Positions 1 to 8,957 of a stretch of 64,000 nt of DNA are shown here, piece after piece. Positions within the stretch are counted from its first letter, which is position 1. Each line of letters opens with the position of its first letter. Source of the DNA: Celeribacter indicus (lineage in GTDB: Bacteria; Pseudomonadota; Alphaproteobacteria; Rhodobacterales; Rhodobacteraceae); NCBI RefSeq assembly GCF_000819565.1, contig NZ_CP004393.1:661001-725000 (forward strand), given 5' to 3'. The notes below the pieces were generated by a model. The model did no database searches, was not told where the DNA came from, and saw nothing but the letters and a program-made list of their open reading frames with translations. Position numbers and translations under genes: made by a program.

Positions 1-716
1 GCCGGAACAACACCGGACGGATCACGATGCGCCGCAAGGGCGGCGGGGCAAAGCGTCTCTATCGCATCGTCGACTTCAAGCGGAACAAGTTTGACGTCGC
101 CGCGACCGTGGAACGGATCGAATACGACCCGAACCGCACCGCGTTCATCGCGCTCATCAAATACGAAGACGGCGAACAGGCCTATATCCTCGCGCCGCAG
201 CGCCTGGCCGTGGGTGACAGGGTCGTCGCCTCCGCCAAGGCAGACGTGAAGCCCGGCAACGCGATGCCCTTCTCCGGCATGCCGATCGGCACGATCGTCC
301 ACAACGTCGAAATGAAGCCCGGCAAGGGCGGCCAGATCGCGCGTGCGGCGGGCACCTACGCCCAGTTCGTCGGCCGCGACGGCGGCTATGCCCAGATCCG
401 CCTCTCCTCCGGCGAGCTGCGTCTCGTCCGTCAGGAATGCATGGCGACGGTCGGCGCCGTCTCCAACCCCGACAACTCCAACCAGAACATCGGCAAGGCC
501 GGTCGGAACCGCCACAAGGGCATCCGTCCGTCTGTCCGCGGTGTTGTCATGAACCCGATCGACCACCCGCACGGCGGTGGTGAAGGCCGCACCTCCGGTG
601 GCCGTCACCCGGTGACCCCGTGGGGCAAGCCGACGAAAGGCGCGAAGACGCGCAAGAACAAGGCGACGGACAAATTCATCGTCCGCTCGCGTCACGCTCG
701 GAAGAAGGGTCGCTAA
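1..716 (+). CDS. rplB: 50S ribosomal protein L2, 5'-truncated by window edge
   Basis: L2 organises domain IV of 23S rRNA and is needed for subunit joining and peptidyl-transferase activity. The frame is already open at base 3 ([15 protein letters not shown] is typical L2), so about 40 N-terminal residues lie outside the window; 237 residues are visible. The conserved C-terminal stretch around [14 protein letters not shown], which reaches the peptidyl-transferase centre, is present. It is followed after 3 bases by rpsS, as in the S10 operon. Confidence 0.97.
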   Translation, partial: RNNTGRITMRRKGGGAKRLYRIVDFKRNKFDVAATVERIEYDPNRTAFIALIKYEDGEQAYILAPQRLAVGDRVVASAKADVKPGNAMPFSGMPIGTIVHNVEMKPGKGGQIARAAGTYAQFVGRDGGYAQIRLSSGELRLVRQECMATVGAVSNPDNSNQNIGKAGRNRHKGIRPSVRGVVMNPIDHPHGGGEGRTSGGRHPVTPWGKPTKGAKTRKNKATDKFIVRSRHARKKGR

Positions 717-719
717 GAT

Positions 720-998
720 ATGGCACGTTCTGTCTGGAAAGGCCCGTTTGTGGACGCCTACGTCCTCAAGAAGGCCGAGAAATCGCGCGAGAGCGGTCGC
801 AACGAGGTCATCAAGATCTGGTCCCGCCGTTCCACCATCCTGCCTCAGTTCGTTGGTCTGACGTTCGGCGTCTACAACGGCCAGAAGCATATCCCTGTCA
901 ACGTCACGGAAGACATGATCGGTCAGAAGTTCGGCGAGTACGCGCCGACCCGCACCTATTACGGTCACGCCGCCGACAAGAAAGCGAAACGGAAGTAA
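720..998 (+). CDS. rpsS: 30S ribosomal protein S19
   Basis: S19 sits in the 30S head, binds S13 and touches A-site tRNA. The 92-residue product has the usual family length and the opening [12 protein letters not shown] and core motif [17 protein letters not shown]. The gene starts 3 bases after rplB stops and ends 3 bases before rplV, so it is part of one transcript with both neighbours. Confidence 0.98.
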   Translation: MARSVWKGPFVDAYVLKKAEKSRESGRNEVIKIWSRRSTILPQFVGLTFGVYNGQKHIPVNVTEDMIGQKFGEYAPTRTYYGHAADKKAKRK

Positions 999-1001
999 GT
1001 C

Positions 1002-1382
1002 ATGGGTAAGGCAGCAAATCCCCGCCGCGTGGCTGACAACGAGGCAATGGCGAAAACCCGCATGCTTCGCGTTTCCCCGCAGAAACTGAACCTCGTGGCC
1101 CAGATGATCCGCGGCAAGAAGGTCGACCGTGCCCTCACGGATCTCACCTTCTCCAACAAGCGTATCGCCCAGGACGTGAAGAAATGCCTTCAGTCCGCGA
1201 TCGCCAATGCCGAGAACAACCACAATCTCGACGTCGATGAGCTCATCGTTGCCGAAGCCTGGGTTGGCAAGAACCTGACCATGAAGCGCGGTCGCCCGCG
1301 TGCCCGTGGCCGGTTCGGCAAGATCATGAAGCCGTTCGCGGAAATCACCATCAAGGTGCGTCAAGTCGAGGAGCAAAACTAA
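1002..1382 (+). CDS. rplV: 50S ribosomal protein L22
   Basis: L22 binds all 23S rRNA domains and its long beta-hairpin lines the peptide exit tunnel. The 126-residue protein shows the family pattern ([20 protein letters not shown] near the N-terminus and the basic tip [14 protein letters not shown] near the C-terminus). Its TAA stop shares one base with the rpsC start, a translational-coupling arrangement. Confidence 0.98.
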   Translation: MGKAANPRRVADNEAMAKTRMLRVSPQKLNLVAQMIRGKKVDRALTDLTFSNKRIAQDVKKCLQSAIANAENNHNLDVDELIVAEAWVGKNLTMKRGRPRARGRFGKIMKPFAEITIKVRQVEEQN

Positions 1383-2092
1383 TGGGTCATAAAGTCAACC
1401 CGATCGGTATGCGCCTCCAGGTCAACCGCACCTGGGACAGCCGCTGGTACGCCGATACGAAGGATTACGGCGATCTTCTTCTCGAAGATCTGAAAATCCG
1501 CGATTTCATCAAGGAAGAATGCAAGCAGGCCGGTGTGTCGCGCGTCATCATCGAGCGCCCGCACAAGAAATGCCGCGTGACCATTCACACCGCCCGTCCG
1601 GGTGTCATCATCGGCAAGAAAGGCGCGGATATCGAAACCCTGCGCAAGAAAGTCGCCGCGATGACCGACAGCGAGCTGCACCTCAACATCGTTGAAGTGC
1701 GCAAGCCGGAACTCGACGCGCAGCTCGTGGCCGAGTCCATCGCCCAGCAGCTCGAGCGTCGGGTGTCCTTCCGCCGCGCCATGAAGCGCGCCGTGCAGAA
1801 CGCCATGCGCATGGGGGCCCTTGGCATCCGTGTGAACGTCGCCGGCCGTCTCGGCGGTGCGGAGATCGCGCGGACCGAATGGTATCGCGAAGGTCGCGTT
1901 CCGCTTCACACCCTGCGTGCGGACATCGACTACGCCCATGCCGAAGCTTCGACGCCCTATGGCATCATCGGCATCAAAACCTGGATCTTCAAAGGCGAGA
2001 TCATGGAACACGACCCGCAGGCTCGTGACCGTCGCGCCGAAGAAGCACAAGCCGGTCCGGCGCCCCGTGGCGACCGTGGCGGCCGCCGCTAA
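1382..2092 (+). CDS. rpsC: 30S ribosomal protein S3
   Basis: S3 forms part of the mRNA entry channel. The 236-residue protein contains a KH domain with the loop [14 protein letters not shown] (residues about 71-84) and the C-terminal S3 domain with [19 protein letters not shown]. The start codon overlaps the rplV stop. The C-terminus ends in a charged Arg/Pro tail, common in alphaproteobacterial S3. Confidence 0.98.
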   Translation: MGHKVNPIGMRLQVNRTWDSRWYADTKDYGDLLLEDLKIRDFIKEECKQAGVSRVIIERPHKKCRVTIHTARPGVIIGKKGADIETLRKKVAAMTDSELHLNIVEVRKPELDAQLVAESIAQQLERRVSFRRAMKRAVQNAMRMGALGIRVNVAGRLGGAEIARTEWYREGRVPLHTLRADIDYAHAEASTPYGIIGIKTWIFKGEIMEHDPQARDRRAEEAQAGPAPRGDRGGRR

Positions 2093-2106
2093 GGAGGGTC
2101 TGAAAC

Positions 2107-2520
2107 ATGCTTCAGCCTAAGCGTACAAAATTCCGCAAAATGCACAAAGGCCGGATCCACGGCGATGCAAAGGGCGGGTCGGATCTGAACTTCGGCACCT
2201 TCGGCCTCAAGGCCGTGGAGCCCGAGCGCATCACCGCGCGTCAGATCGAAGCCGCCCGCCGTGCCATGACGCGCCACATGAAGCGTCAGGGCCGTGTCTG
2301 GATCCGTATCTTCCCGGACACCCCGGTGACCGCGAAGCCGGTCGAGGTGCGGATGGGTAAAGGTAAGGGCTCCGTGGACCGCTGGGTCTGCAAGGTCAAG
2401 CCCGGCCGCGTGATGTTCGAGATCGACGGTGTCGGCGAAGACATCGCCCGCGAGGCCCTGCGCCTTGCCGCGATGAAGCTTCCGATCAAGACCCGCACCT
2501 TCGTCCGCGAAGACTGGTAA
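2107..2520 (+). CDS. rplP: 50S ribosomal protein L16
   Basis: L16 binds 23S rRNA near the A site and the base of the central protuberance. The 137-residue protein begins [16 protein letters not shown] and holds the [18 protein letters not shown] motif. In most bacteria rpmC follows at once. Here a terminator and four unrelated genes come between, so rplP is the last gene of this transcript. Confidence 0.98.
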   Translation: MLQPKRTKFRKMHKGRIHGDAKGGSDLNFGTFGLKAVEPERITARQIEAARRAMTRHMKRQGRVWIRIFPDTPVTAKPVEVRMGKGKGSVDRWVCKVKPGRVMFEIDGVGEDIAREALRLAAMKLPIKTRTFVREDW

Positions 2521-2610
2521 ACGTGCCGTCCGCGTCAGCGGACTGTCACGGGCATGTGGCAGCCGTTTTCACAGAAAACGACGGGAACATGCTCCGGTAA
2601 AAATTGACAG

Positions 2611-2640
2611 ACCCCCGCCGAGAGATCGGCGGGGGTTTTG
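2611..2640 (+). terminator. Rho-independent terminator after rplP
   Basis: A 10-bp perfect stem (ACCCCCGCCG at 2611-2620, CGGCGGGGGT at 2627-2636) is followed by TTTTG. It should end the S10 transcript 90 bases after rplP and isolate it from the sodium-channel gene and from rpmC. Confidence 0.85.
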
Positions 2641-2731
2641 TCTTGTCTGATTTTTCTTTGTTCCTCCGTCCCTTGTCCTTGGCTGCGGCGGCACACATAT
2701 CCGTCCCGGACATCTACAGGAGACGACATCC

Positions 2732-3499
2732 ATGCGCGCGCAGCTTGCCGCCTTCCTCGACCGCCCCCTGACCCGCTACACGATCATGGGCGTCATTCTG
2801 TTCAACGCGGTGATCCTCGGGCTGGAAACCTCGCCCGCGGTCATGTCCCGCGTCGGCGGGATCATCACCTTTCTCGACGGGCTCTGCCTCGCGATCTTCG
2901 CCGCCGAAATCGCGGCAAAGATCTACGCGCGCGGCGCGCGGTTCTTTCGCTCCGGCTGGAACCTGTTCGATTTCGTGATCGTCGCGGTGTCCTTCGTCCC
3001 GGCGGGGCAGGGCTTCGCGGTGCTCCGCGCCCTGCGCATCCTGCGCCTTCTGCGCGTCGTCTCCGTCGCCCCGACGTTGCGCCGGGTGGTGGAGGGCTTC
3101 CTCTCCGCGCTTCCGGGCATGGGCTCGGTCTTCCTGCTGATGGGGGTGATCTTCTACATCGCCTCGGTCATGGCGACGAAGCTCTTCTCGCAGACCTTCC
3201 CCGAATGGTTCGGGGATCTCGGCGCCTCGGCCTATACGCTGTTCCAGATCATGACGCTGGAGAGCTGGTCCATGGGCATCGTGCGCCCGGTGATGGAGGC
3301 CCATCCCGATGCCTGGCTGTTCTTCGTCCCCTTCATCCTCGTGACCACCTTCGCGGTGGTGAACCTCGTCGTCGGCCTCATCGTGAACTCGATGCAGGAT
3401 GCCCATGCGGAGGAAAGCAACGCCGCGACGGACAGCTACCGCGACGACGTGCTGGCACGGCTGGAGCGGATCGAGAAGGGGCTGAAGGAGCGGGGCTGA
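2732..3499 (+). CDS. NaChBac-family voltage-gated sodium channel
   Basis: The 255-residue protein has the six-segment layout of homotetrameric bacterial Nav channels. A voltage sensor occupies residues about 15-125, with four S4 arginines every third position (R99, R102, R105, R108). Acidic countercharges appear in S2 and S3 (E59, D80). The pore segment has the selectivity filter TLESWS at 175-180, the known Na+ filter of NaChBac and NavAb. S6 runs 196-220, and the tail RDDVLARLERIEKGLKERG looks like the coiled coil that assembles the tetramer. SD CAGGAGA precedes the ATG. It should act in the inner membrane, with a likely role in Na+-linked motility or pH homeostasis as in alkaliphilic Bacillus (inference). 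It stands alone between rplP and a convergent gene. Confidence 0.93.
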   Translation: MRAQLAAFLDRPLTRYTIMGVILFNAVILGLETSPAVMSRVGGIITFLDGLCLAIFAAEIAAKIYARGARFFRSGWNLFDFVIVAVSFVPAGQGFAVLRALRILRLLRVVSVAPTLRRVVEGFLSALPGMGSVFLLMGVIFYIASVMATKLFSQTFPEWFGDLGASAYTLFQIMTLESWSMGIVRPVMEAHPDAWLFFVPFILVTTFAVVNLVVGLIVNSMQDAHAEESNAATDSYRDDVLARLERIEKGLKERG

Positions 3500-3503
3500 G
3501 CCC

Positions 3504-4124
3504 TCACTCGCCCCATTTGTAGTTGAAGCTCACCGACACCCGGTCGTATTCCGAGCGGTTCATCATGACCTCGTGGCGCAGCCAGCTTTCCCAGAGCATC
3601 ACGTCGCCCGCCTCGGGCGCCATGTAGATGAAATTCTGCATCTCCCGCCGCGCCTCCTTCCGGCGCGCGGGGGAGGCCATCATCATCGCGTGGCGCGGAT
3701 CCTCGAGCCGCAGGGAGGAGGCCCCGTCCGGCATCGCCACATAGGTCGTGCCCGAGATCACCGAATGCGGGTGGATATGGGCGGAGTGATAGCCGCCCTC
3801 CGGCAGGATGTTGATCCACAGGTCCTCGAGCACCAGCGGCCGGTCGCCGAGATCGAAGTCCAGATCCTCCGCGAAGCGCGCCACATGCCGGTCCAGGCTT
3901 TCGACCATGTCCTTGAAGATCGGGAACCGCCAGGGCAGGTCGGTGAGGGAGGCATAGGAGGTGTAGCCGGGATAGCCTTTCTCGTCGCACCATTGCTGCC
4001 CGGCCTCGTCGTCCTCCGCGATGGCATAGCAGCTGTCGAACAGCTCGTCCTGGTCGAGCGCGGGGCCGAAGGCATCGAGGCGATCCCTGTAAAGACGGGT
4101 GACGAAAAGGGATTCGATTGGCAT
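3504..4124 (-). CDS. TIGR02466-type putative 2OG-Fe(II) oxygenase
   Basis: The 206-residue protein resembles the conserved family TIGR02466, related to 2-oxoglutarate/Fe(II) dioxygenases. Visible signs are the histidine cluster HIHPHS at 116-121 followed by ISGTTYVAMP, a distal histidine in WLRHE (H184), and the arginine in EYDRVSVSFN (R195) that would hold 2-oxoglutarate. No substrate is known for the family. The start is set at 4124 because the family's N-terminus begins MPIESLFVTRLY; a longer in-frame reading to 4313 would run into the ferritin gene. It converges on the channel gene (4-base gap) and diverges from the ferritin gene across 127 bases. Confidence 0.75.
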   Translation of the reverse strand: MPIESLFVTRLYRDRLDAFGPALDQDELFDSCYAIAEDDEAGQQWCDEKGYPGYTSYASLTDLPWRFPIFKDMVESLDRHVARFAEDLDFDLGDRPLVLEDLWINILPEGGYHSAHIHPHSVISGTTYVAMPDGASSLRLEDPRHAMMMASPARRKEARREMQNFIYMAPEAGDVMLWESWLRHEVMMNRSEYDRVSVSFNYKWGE

Positions 4125-4251
4125 GGTGTCTTCCTGGGACTGTGGATGCGCTGCGACACGGGATCGCATGGATGGCGAAAGATCGCATCCGGGGGAGGCG
4201 AATGCAATGCGGCGACCTACCTCAGGTCCGAACAGCAAAGGAGAGACGACC

Positions 4252-4737
4252 ATGTCCAACGAAACCACGCTCAAGCATCTCAACACCGCACTCCAGATGG
4301 AACTCACCGCCACGCATCAGTACCAGTTGCATGCCCATGTGCTCGAGGATTGGGGGCTCGACCTGCTCGCCGCGAAGATGCGCGAGGAATCCAGCGAGGA
4401 GACCGGCCATTCCAATCGTTTTCTCGAGCGGATCTTCGAACTGGACGGCGAGCCGGAAATGGCCTTCAACGCGACGCCGAAGGTGGCGAAGTCGCTCCGC
4501 AACATGTTCGAGATGGACATGGCCGACGAAAAGGAGGCGATCGACTTCTACACCAAGGCGGCGAAGGACGCCTTCGCGGCGGACGATCTGAAGACGAAGA
4601 GACTTTTCGAGAGCATCGCCATCGACGAGGTCGGCCACAAGAACTGGCTTGATCTGCAACTGAGCCTGATCGAACGGATCGGCGAACAGAACTACGCCTC
4701 GAAATACGTATCCGGCGCCGACGCGGGCGAGGACTGA
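4252..4737 (+). CDS. bfr: Bacterioferritin-like ferritin lacking the haem methionine
   Basis: The 161-residue four-helix protein aligns end to end with bacterioferritin, which oxidises Fe(II) and stores it as a mineral in a 24-mer. All six di-iron ligands are visible: E17, E50, H53, E93, E126 and H129. The position equivalent to Met52 of E. coli Bfr, the axial ligand of the inter-subunit haem, is Thr51, so haem binding is probably lost. The start is fixed by the SD AAAGGAGA ending 7 bases upstream. It diverges from the 2OG-Fe(II)-like gene, another predicted iron protein, and converges on the DUF6636 gene. Confidence 0.88.
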   Translation: MSNETTLKHLNTALQMELTATHQYQLHAHVLEDWGLDLLAAKMREESSEETGHSNRFLERIFELDGEPEMAFNATPKVAKSLRNMFEMDMADEKEAIDFYTKAAKDAFAADDLKTKRLFESIAIDEVGHKNWLDLQLSLIERIGEQNYASKYVSGADAGED

Positions 4738-4750
4738 CCGCGCCCGCCTG

Positions 4751-4776
4751 CGCCCCGCTGCCGCGGCGGCGGGGCG
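4751..4776. terminator. GC-rich hairpin between convergent genes
   Basis: CGCCCCGC at 4751-4758 pairs with GCGGGGCG at 4769-4776, and the loop itself contains the self-complementary GCCGCGGC. It lies between the 3' ends of the ferritin and DUF6636 genes. No clear T-run follows on either side, so a bidirectional terminator role is only probable. Confidence 0.4.
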
Positions 4777-4786
4777 GTTCGCCGCC

Positions 4787-5194
4787 TCAGAACACCCGCT
4801 GGACGCTGCGCGACAGGAAGAAGCCGTGCCCGTCCTCGTTGCGGCATTCGAGCCCCGAGGTCGAGGAGGTACAGGTGAACCCGCCGAACTCGCCTGTCAC
4901 GCCATATTCCGCCCGATCGAAGCCGTCCCGGCTGCGGTCGAGCGGCTGGCAATACATGGTCACGACCCCGCGGTCCGTCATTCCGAAATCGTGCCCCCAG
5001 TCCTCGACGCAATTCGCGGGTCTCGGATAGGGGGAGGGGCCGTCGATCTCGATGATCGTGCAGAGGATGTCGGAGGCTCCGGCTTCGAGCCCGACGCTGC
5101 ACTGGACGTTTTCGGACGGAGTCTCGAAGGTGAAGACATCGGCATGGGCAGGAGCGGCGGCGAAAGACAGCAGACAGAGCGGCAGAACACGCAT
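4787..5194 (-). CDS. DUF6636-type secreted protein
   Basis: The 135-residue product starts with a cleavable signal peptide (MRVLPLCLLSFAAAPAHA, cut before D19), so it should be periplasmic or secreted. The mature part fits the DUF6636 pattern: FETPSENVQC near the start, a central CVEDWG, YGVTGEFGGFTC, then GLECRNEDGHGFFLSRS at the end. It has six cysteines that may form disulfides. No function is known for the family. The start is chosen at the signal peptide; upstream in-frame codons would run through the control region of rpmC. Confidence 0.7.
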   Translation of the reverse strand: MRVLPLCLLSFAAAPAHADVFTFETPSENVQCSVGLEAGASDILCTIIEIDGPSPYPRPANCVEDWGHDFGMTDRGVVTMYCQPLDRSRDGFDRAEYGVTGEFGGFTCTSSTSGLECRNEDGHGFFLSRSVQRVF

Positions 5195-5317
5195 GGGAAC
5201 CTCGTACCGGAGAGCAACGTAACGGCCGAAGCCTATCACCTCCGTCGATTCCCGGAAAATCCCAAGTTTTCCTTGCGCACCTGCCGCCATGCCCTTATAG
5301 AGCGGCATCTCACAGAT

Positions 5318-5370
5318 TCCCCTTCGGGGGAGTCGTGCGCTTTGACATAACCCACCGGACCGAATGTCAC
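5318..5370 (+). promoter_or_regulatory. Candidate promoter region of the rpmC operon
   Basis: A consensus -35 box TTGACA lies at 5342-5347. The -10 at 17-bp spacing (TGTCAC, 5365-5370) is poor. Just upstream is a small hairpin, TCCCC-TTCG-GGGGA (5318-5331), with a UUCG tetraloop. A promoter somewhere in 5195-5419 is required because rplP ends in a terminator and the preceding gene is on the other strand; the exact element is uncertain. Confidence 0.35.
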
Positions 5371-5419
5371 CCCGAAACGGGCGCATTCCGGTGCTAACAG
5401 GACCAAGGAGAGGCGAACA

Positions 5420-5617
5420 ATGAACGCCCAGGAACTGCGTGCGAAAACGCCGGACGAGCTCAGGAACGAGCTCGCCAACCTGAAGAAAGAGGCCTTCAAC
5501 CTGCGCTTTCAGCAGGCGACCGGTCAGCTCGAAAACACCGCTCAGATGCGTAAGGTCCGCCGCGATGCCGCGCGCGTGAAAACCATTCTGAACGAAAAAG
5601 CCAACACGGCCGAGTAA
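5420..5617 (+). CDS. rpmC: 50S ribosomal protein L29
   Basis: L29 lies by the tunnel exit and with L23 forms the docking site for trigger factor and SRP. The 65-residue helical-hairpin protein shows the family signature [29 protein letters not shown] precedes the ATG. It is the first gene of the downstream half of the S10/spc cluster and must have its own promoter here. Confidence 0.97.
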   Translation: MNAQELRAKTPDELRNELANLKKEAFNLRFQQATGQLENTAQMRKVRRDAARVKTILNEKANTAE

Positions 5618-5629
5618 GGAGAGCGACCC

Positions 5630-5857
5630 ATGCCCAAACGTATTCTTCAAGGTGTCGTCACCTCGAATGCCAACGAACAGACCGTGACCGTGTCCGTGGA
5701 GCGCCGCTTCAAGCACCCGGTTCTGAAAAAGACCATCCGTAAGTCCAAGAAGTACCGGGCTCACGATGAGAACAACCAGTTCAACGTCGGGGACACCGTC
5801 CGCATCGTGGAATGTGCGCCGAAGTCGAAAACCAAGCGTTGGGAAGTGCTCGTCTGA
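5630..5857 (+). CDS. rpsQ: 30S ribosomal protein S17
   Basis: S17 is a primary 16S rRNA binder of OB fold. The 75-residue protein carries the motif [20 protein letters not shown] and starts [10 protein letters not shown]. It lies 12 bases behind rpmC with the SD AAGGAGAG. It is the usual last gene of the S10 set, and an 87-base gap with a hairpin separates it from rplN. Confidence 0.97.
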   Translation: MPKRILQGVVTSNANEQTVTVSVERRFKHPVLKKTIRKSKKYRAHDENNQFNVGDTVRIVECAPKSKTKRWEVLV

Positions 5858-5896
5858 TCTGATCGGACAAGCCTCCTCCCAGCTTAATCGAAACCC

Positions 5897-5926
5897 TGGG
5901 GATCACGACAACTGCATGTCGCCCCA
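5897..5926 (+). other. Bulged stem-loop between rpsQ and rplN
   Basis: TGGGG (5897-5901) and CGAC (5906-5909) pair with GTCG (5918-5921) and CCCCA (5922-5926), leaving a 4-base bulge. No T-run follows. It is one of several such hairpins in the wide gaps of this cluster. Confidence 0.45.
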
Positions 5927-5944
5927 AAGGTCGGGAGAAACCAA

Positions 5945-6313
5945 ATGATCCAGATGCAGACCAATCTGGATGTCGCTGACAACTCCGGCGCTCGCCGTGT
6001 TCAGTGCATCAAGGTCCTCGGCGGTTCCCACCGTCGTTACGCCTCCGTGGGCGACATCATCGTGGTGTCGGTCAAGGAAGCGATTCCGCGTGGCCGCGTG
6101 AAGAAGGGCGACGTCCGCAAGGCCGTCGTCGTGCGCACCGCTAAGGAAGTCCGTCGCGAAGACGGCACCGCGATCCGTTTCGATCGCAACGCCGCCGTCA
6201 TCCTCAACAACAACAACGAGCCCGTCGGCACCCGTATCTTCGGGCCGGTGGTTCGTGAGCTGCGCGCGAAGAACTTCATGAAGATCATCTCGCTCGCTCC
6301 GGAGGTGCTCTGA
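5945..6313 (+). CDS. rplN: 50S ribosomal protein L14
   Basis: L14 forms intersubunit bridges and is the binding site of the silencing factor RsfS. The 122-residue length and the opening [22 protein letters not shown] are diagnostic. It is the first gene of the spc operon proper; its stop overlaps the rplX start by one base. Confidence 0.98.
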   Translation: MIQMQTNLDVADNSGARRVQCIKVLGGSHRRYASVGDIIVVSVKEAIPRGRVKKGDVRKAVVVRTAKEVRREDGTAIRFDRNAAVILNNNNEPVGTRIFGPVVRELRAKNFMKIISLAPEVL

Positions 6314-6618
6314 TGGCTGCCAAGCTGAAAAAAGGCGACAAGGTCGTCGTCCTCGCCGGTAAGGACAAGGGCAAGCAGGGGGAAATCACTTCCGTGCTGC
6401 CGTCCAGGGGCAAGGCCATCGTGGAAGGCGTGAACGTCGCCATCCGTCACCAGCGCGCCGCGCAGGGCGAGCAGGGGGGCCGTCGTCCGGTCGCCATGCC
6501 GATCGACCTGTCGAACCTCGCGCTTCTCGATGCCAACGGCAAGGCCACCCGCGTCGGCTTCCGCATGGAAGGCGACAAGAAGGTGCGCTTCGCCAAGACC
6601 ACGGGAGACGTGATCTGA
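6313..6618 (+). CDS. rplX: 50S ribosomal protein L24
   Basis: L24 is an assembly initiator that binds the 5' region of 23S rRNA near the tunnel exit. The 101-residue protein has the KOW motif ([19 protein letters not shown], residues about 7-25). Start and stop codons each overlap those of the neighbouring genes by one base. Confidence 0.98.
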   Translation: MAAKLKKGDKVVVLAGKDKGKQGEITSVLPSRGKAIVEGVNVAIRHQRAAQGEQGGRRPVAMPIDLSNLALLDANGKATRVGFRMEGDKKVRFAKTTGDVI

Positions 6619-7181
6619 TGCTCGACACCACCGATTACACCCCGCGCCTCAAGGCCGCGTATCGCGACAGCATTCGTGCCGCTCTGAAAGAAGAGTTCGG
6701 CTACAAGAACGACATGCAGATCCCGCGCCTCGACAAGATCGTGCTGAACATCGGCTGCGGCGCCGAGGCCGTGAAGGATTCCAAGAAGGCGAAATCCGCC
6801 CAGGAAGATCTCACCGCCATCGCCGGCCAGAAGGCGCTCGTCACGAAGGCGAAGAAGTCGATCGCCGGCTTCCGCGTGCGTGAGGACATGCCGCTTGGTG
6901 CGAAGGTCACCCTTCGCGGCGACCGCATGTATGAATTCCTCGACCGTCTGATCACGATCGCCATGCCTCGCATCCGCGACTTCCGCGGCGTTCCGGGCAC
7001 CTCCTTCGACGGCCGTGGCAACTATGCCATGGGCATCAAGGAGCACATCGTGTTCCCCGAGATCAACTTCGACCAGGTGGACGAAGTCTGGGGGATGGAC
7101 ATCGTCATCGCCACCACGGCGAAAACCGACGCTGAAGCCAAGAGCCTGTTGAAAGCCTTCAACATGCCCTTCAACAGCTAA
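6618..7181 (+). CDS. rplE: 50S ribosomal protein L5
   Basis: L5 binds 5S rRNA in the central protuberance and contacts P-site tRNA. The 187-residue protein contains [31 protein letters not shown] and the end motif [19 protein letters not shown]. In E. coli the S8 repressor site of the spc operon is at the start of this gene; the equivalent was not examined here. Confidence 0.98.
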   Translation: MLDTTDYTPRLKAAYRDSIRAALKEEFGYKNDMQIPRLDKIVLNIGCGAEAVKDSKKAKSAQEDLTAIAGQKALVTKAKKSIAGFRVREDMPLGAKVTLRGDRMYEFLDRLITIAMPRIRDFRGVPGTSFDGRGNYAMGIKEHIVFPEINFDQVDEVWGMDIVIATTAKTDAEAKSLLKAFNMPFNS

Positions 7182-7202
7182 TCGCGCGAGGAGTTTGAGA
7201 AC

Positions 7203-7508
7203 ATGGCAAAGAAATCCATGATCGCACGCGAGCGCAAGCGCGAGAAGCTGGTGGCCCAATACGCTGCCAAGCGCGCTGCTCTCAAAGAGGTCATCTACGA
7301 CCAGGACAAGCCGATGGAAGAGCGGTTCCGCGCCTCCCTGAAACTTGCTGAACTGCCGCGCAACAGCTCGGCGACCCGCCTTCACAACCGTTGCCAGCTG
7401 ACCGGCCGCCCGCATGCGTACTACCGCAAGCTGAAGGTCTCCCGGATCATGCTGCGGGAACTCGGCTCCTTCGGCCAGATCCCCGGCCTCGTGAAATCGA
7501 GCTGGTAA
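7203..7508 (+). CDS. rpsN: 30S ribosomal protein S14 (long, zinc-free type)
   Basis: S14 helps form the 30S head. The 101-residue product is the long form and has one cysteine in [15 protein letters not shown], not the CxxC pairs of the short zinc form, so it should not need zinc. The end [11 protein letters not shown] is canonical. Confidence 0.98.
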   Translation: MAKKSMIARERKREKLVAQYAAKRAALKEVIYDQDKPMEERFRASLKLAELPRNSSATRLHNRCQLTGRPHAYYRKLKVSRIMLRELGSFGQIPGLVKSSW

Positions 7509-7520
7509 GGAGGACAGAGT

Positions 7521-7913
7521 ATGAACGATCCTATCGGCGATATGCTCACCCGCATCCGCAACGCTCAGCTGCGCGGCAAATCCACGGTCTCCACGCCGGC
7601 CTCCAAGCTGCGCGGCTGGGTCCTCGATGTGCTGCTCGAAGAGGGCTACATCCGCGGCTATGAGACAGGCACGGACTCGAACGGTCATCCGACCCTCGAG
7701 ATCAGCCTGAAATACTTCGAAGGCACCCCGGTCATTCGCGAACTGAAACGGGTCTCCAAACCCGGCCGTCGCGTCTACCTCGGTGTCAAGGACATTCCGC
7801 AGGTCCGCCAGGGCCTCGGTGTGTCGATTGTCTCCACCCCCAAGGGTGTGATGTCGGACGCGAACGCTCGCGCCAACAACGTTGGCGGCGAAGTGCTCTG
7901 CACCGTCTTCTAA
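7521..7913 (+). CDS. rpsH: 30S ribosomal protein S8
   Basis: S8 binds the central domain of 16S rRNA and, in enterobacteria, represses the spc operon. The 130-residue protein begins [16 protein letters not shown] and holds the conserved [20 protein letters not shown] segment. SD AAGGAGG precedes the start. Confidence 0.98.
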   Translation: MNDPIGDMLTRIRNAQLRGKSTVSTPASKLRGWVLDVLLEEGYIRGYETGTDSNGHPTLEISLKYFEGTPVIRELKRVSKPGRRVYLGVKDIPQVRQGLGVSIVSTPKGVMSDANARANNVGGEVLCTVF

Positions 7914-7925
7914 GGAGGTCACCCG

Positions 7926-8459
7926 ATGTCTCGTATTGGTAAGAAACCGGTCGAGCTGCCCAGCGGCGTTACCGCCTCTGTGTCCGGCCAGACCATCGAA
8001 GTGAAGGGCCCGAAAGGCACCCATTCCTTCACCGCCACGGACGACGTGACCATCGCTGTCGAAGAAGGCGCAGTCACCGTCACCCCGCGCGGCAAGTCCA
8101 AGCGCGCGCGCCAGCAGTGGGGCATGTCCCGCACGATGGTCGCGAACATGGTTCAGGGCGTCACCGACGGCTTCAGGAAAGAGCTCGAAATCAACGGCGT
8201 GGGGTACCGCGCCCAGATGCAGGGCAACGTTCTGAAGCTGAACCTCGGCTACTCCCACGAAGTGAACTTCGAGGTTCCGGACGGCGTGACCGTCACGGCG
8301 CCGAAGGTCACGGAGATCGTGGTGGAAGGCTCCGATCCGCAGCTCGTCGGCCAGGTTGCGGCCAATATCCGCGAATGGCGTGCTCCCGAGCCCTACAAGG
8401 GCAAGGGGATCAAGTACAAGGACGAGTATATCTTCCGCAAGGAAGGCAAGAAGAAGTAA
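7926..8459 (+). CDS. rplF: 50S ribosomal protein L6
   Basis: L6 is a two-domain protein near the factor-binding stalk. The 177-residue product starts [15 protein letters not shown] and has the late motif [19 protein letters not shown], which marks L6. SD AAGGAGG precedes the ATG by 6 bases. Confidence 0.98.
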   Translation: MSRIGKKPVELPSGVTASVSGQTIEVKGPKGTHSFTATDDVTIAVEEGAVTVTPRGKSKRARQQWGMSRTMVANMVQGVTDGFRKELEINGVGYRAQMQGNVLKLNLGYSHEVNFEVPDGVTVTAPKVTEIVVEGSDPQLVGQVAANIREWRAPEPYKGKGIKYKDEYIFRKEGKKK

Positions 8460-8470
8460 GGACGCTCATC

Positions 8471-8830
8471 ATGGCAAACAGCAAACGGACCCTGTTTCTG
8501 AAACGCCGCCTGCGCGTTCGGAACAAACTTCGCAAGAGCAATGTCGGAAAGCTGCGTCTTTCCGTGCATCGCTCGAACAAGAACATCAGCGTTCAGCTGA
8601 TCGACGACGTTCAGGGCAAGACCCTCGCTGCCGCCTCCTCGCTCGAGAAGGATCTCGGCGTGGTCGGCAAGAACAACGTCGAAGCGGCGGCGAAAGTCGG
8701 CGCGGCGATCGCGGAGCGGGCAAAGAAAGCCGGTGTCGAGGAATGCTACTTCGACCGCGGCGGCTTCCTCTTCCACGGCAAGGTGAAGGCTCTCGCCGAC
8801 GCCGCGCGTGAAGGCGGGCTGAAGTTCTGA
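8471..8830 (+). CDS. rplR: 50S ribosomal protein L18
   Basis: L18 carries 5S rRNA into the large subunit with L5. The 119-residue protein has the [18 protein letters not shown] core and ends in the [20 protein letters not shown] motif. The start at 8471 gives the normal L18 N-terminus; longer readings would run back into rplF. Confidence 0.97.
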   Translation: MANSKRTLFLKRRLRVRNKLRKSNVGKLRLSVHRSNKNISVQLIDDVQGKTLAAASSLEKDLGVVGKNNVEAAAKVGAAIAERAKKAGVEECYFDRGGFLFHGKVKALADAAREGGLKF

Positions 8831-8838
8831 AGACCTGC

Positions 8839-8858
8839 GGGGGGCGGTGACGCCCCCC
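8839..8858 (+). other. Perfect hairpin with GTGA loop between rplR and rpsE
   Basis: GGGGGGCG (8839-8846) and CGCCCCCC (8851-8858) pair perfectly around a GTGA (GNRA-class) tetraloop. No T-run follows, so full termination before rpsE is unlikely; attenuation or mRNA protection is possible. The gap is 127 bases. Confidence 0.55.
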
Positions 8859-8957
8859 CGATGATCCGGGGCTCCGCATCGGGCGGACCGCCACCGGGAT
8901 CGAGTTCAACGGCGCCTCTCCCCGAGGATCAGCGCGCCACCTGATAAGGAAAGTTCT

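Noticed and set aside
6447..8258. Open minus-strand frame of 603 codons across rplX-rpsH
   Set aside because: It lies fully opposite well-identified ribosomal genes; its composition is a mirror of their codon bias and it matches no family.
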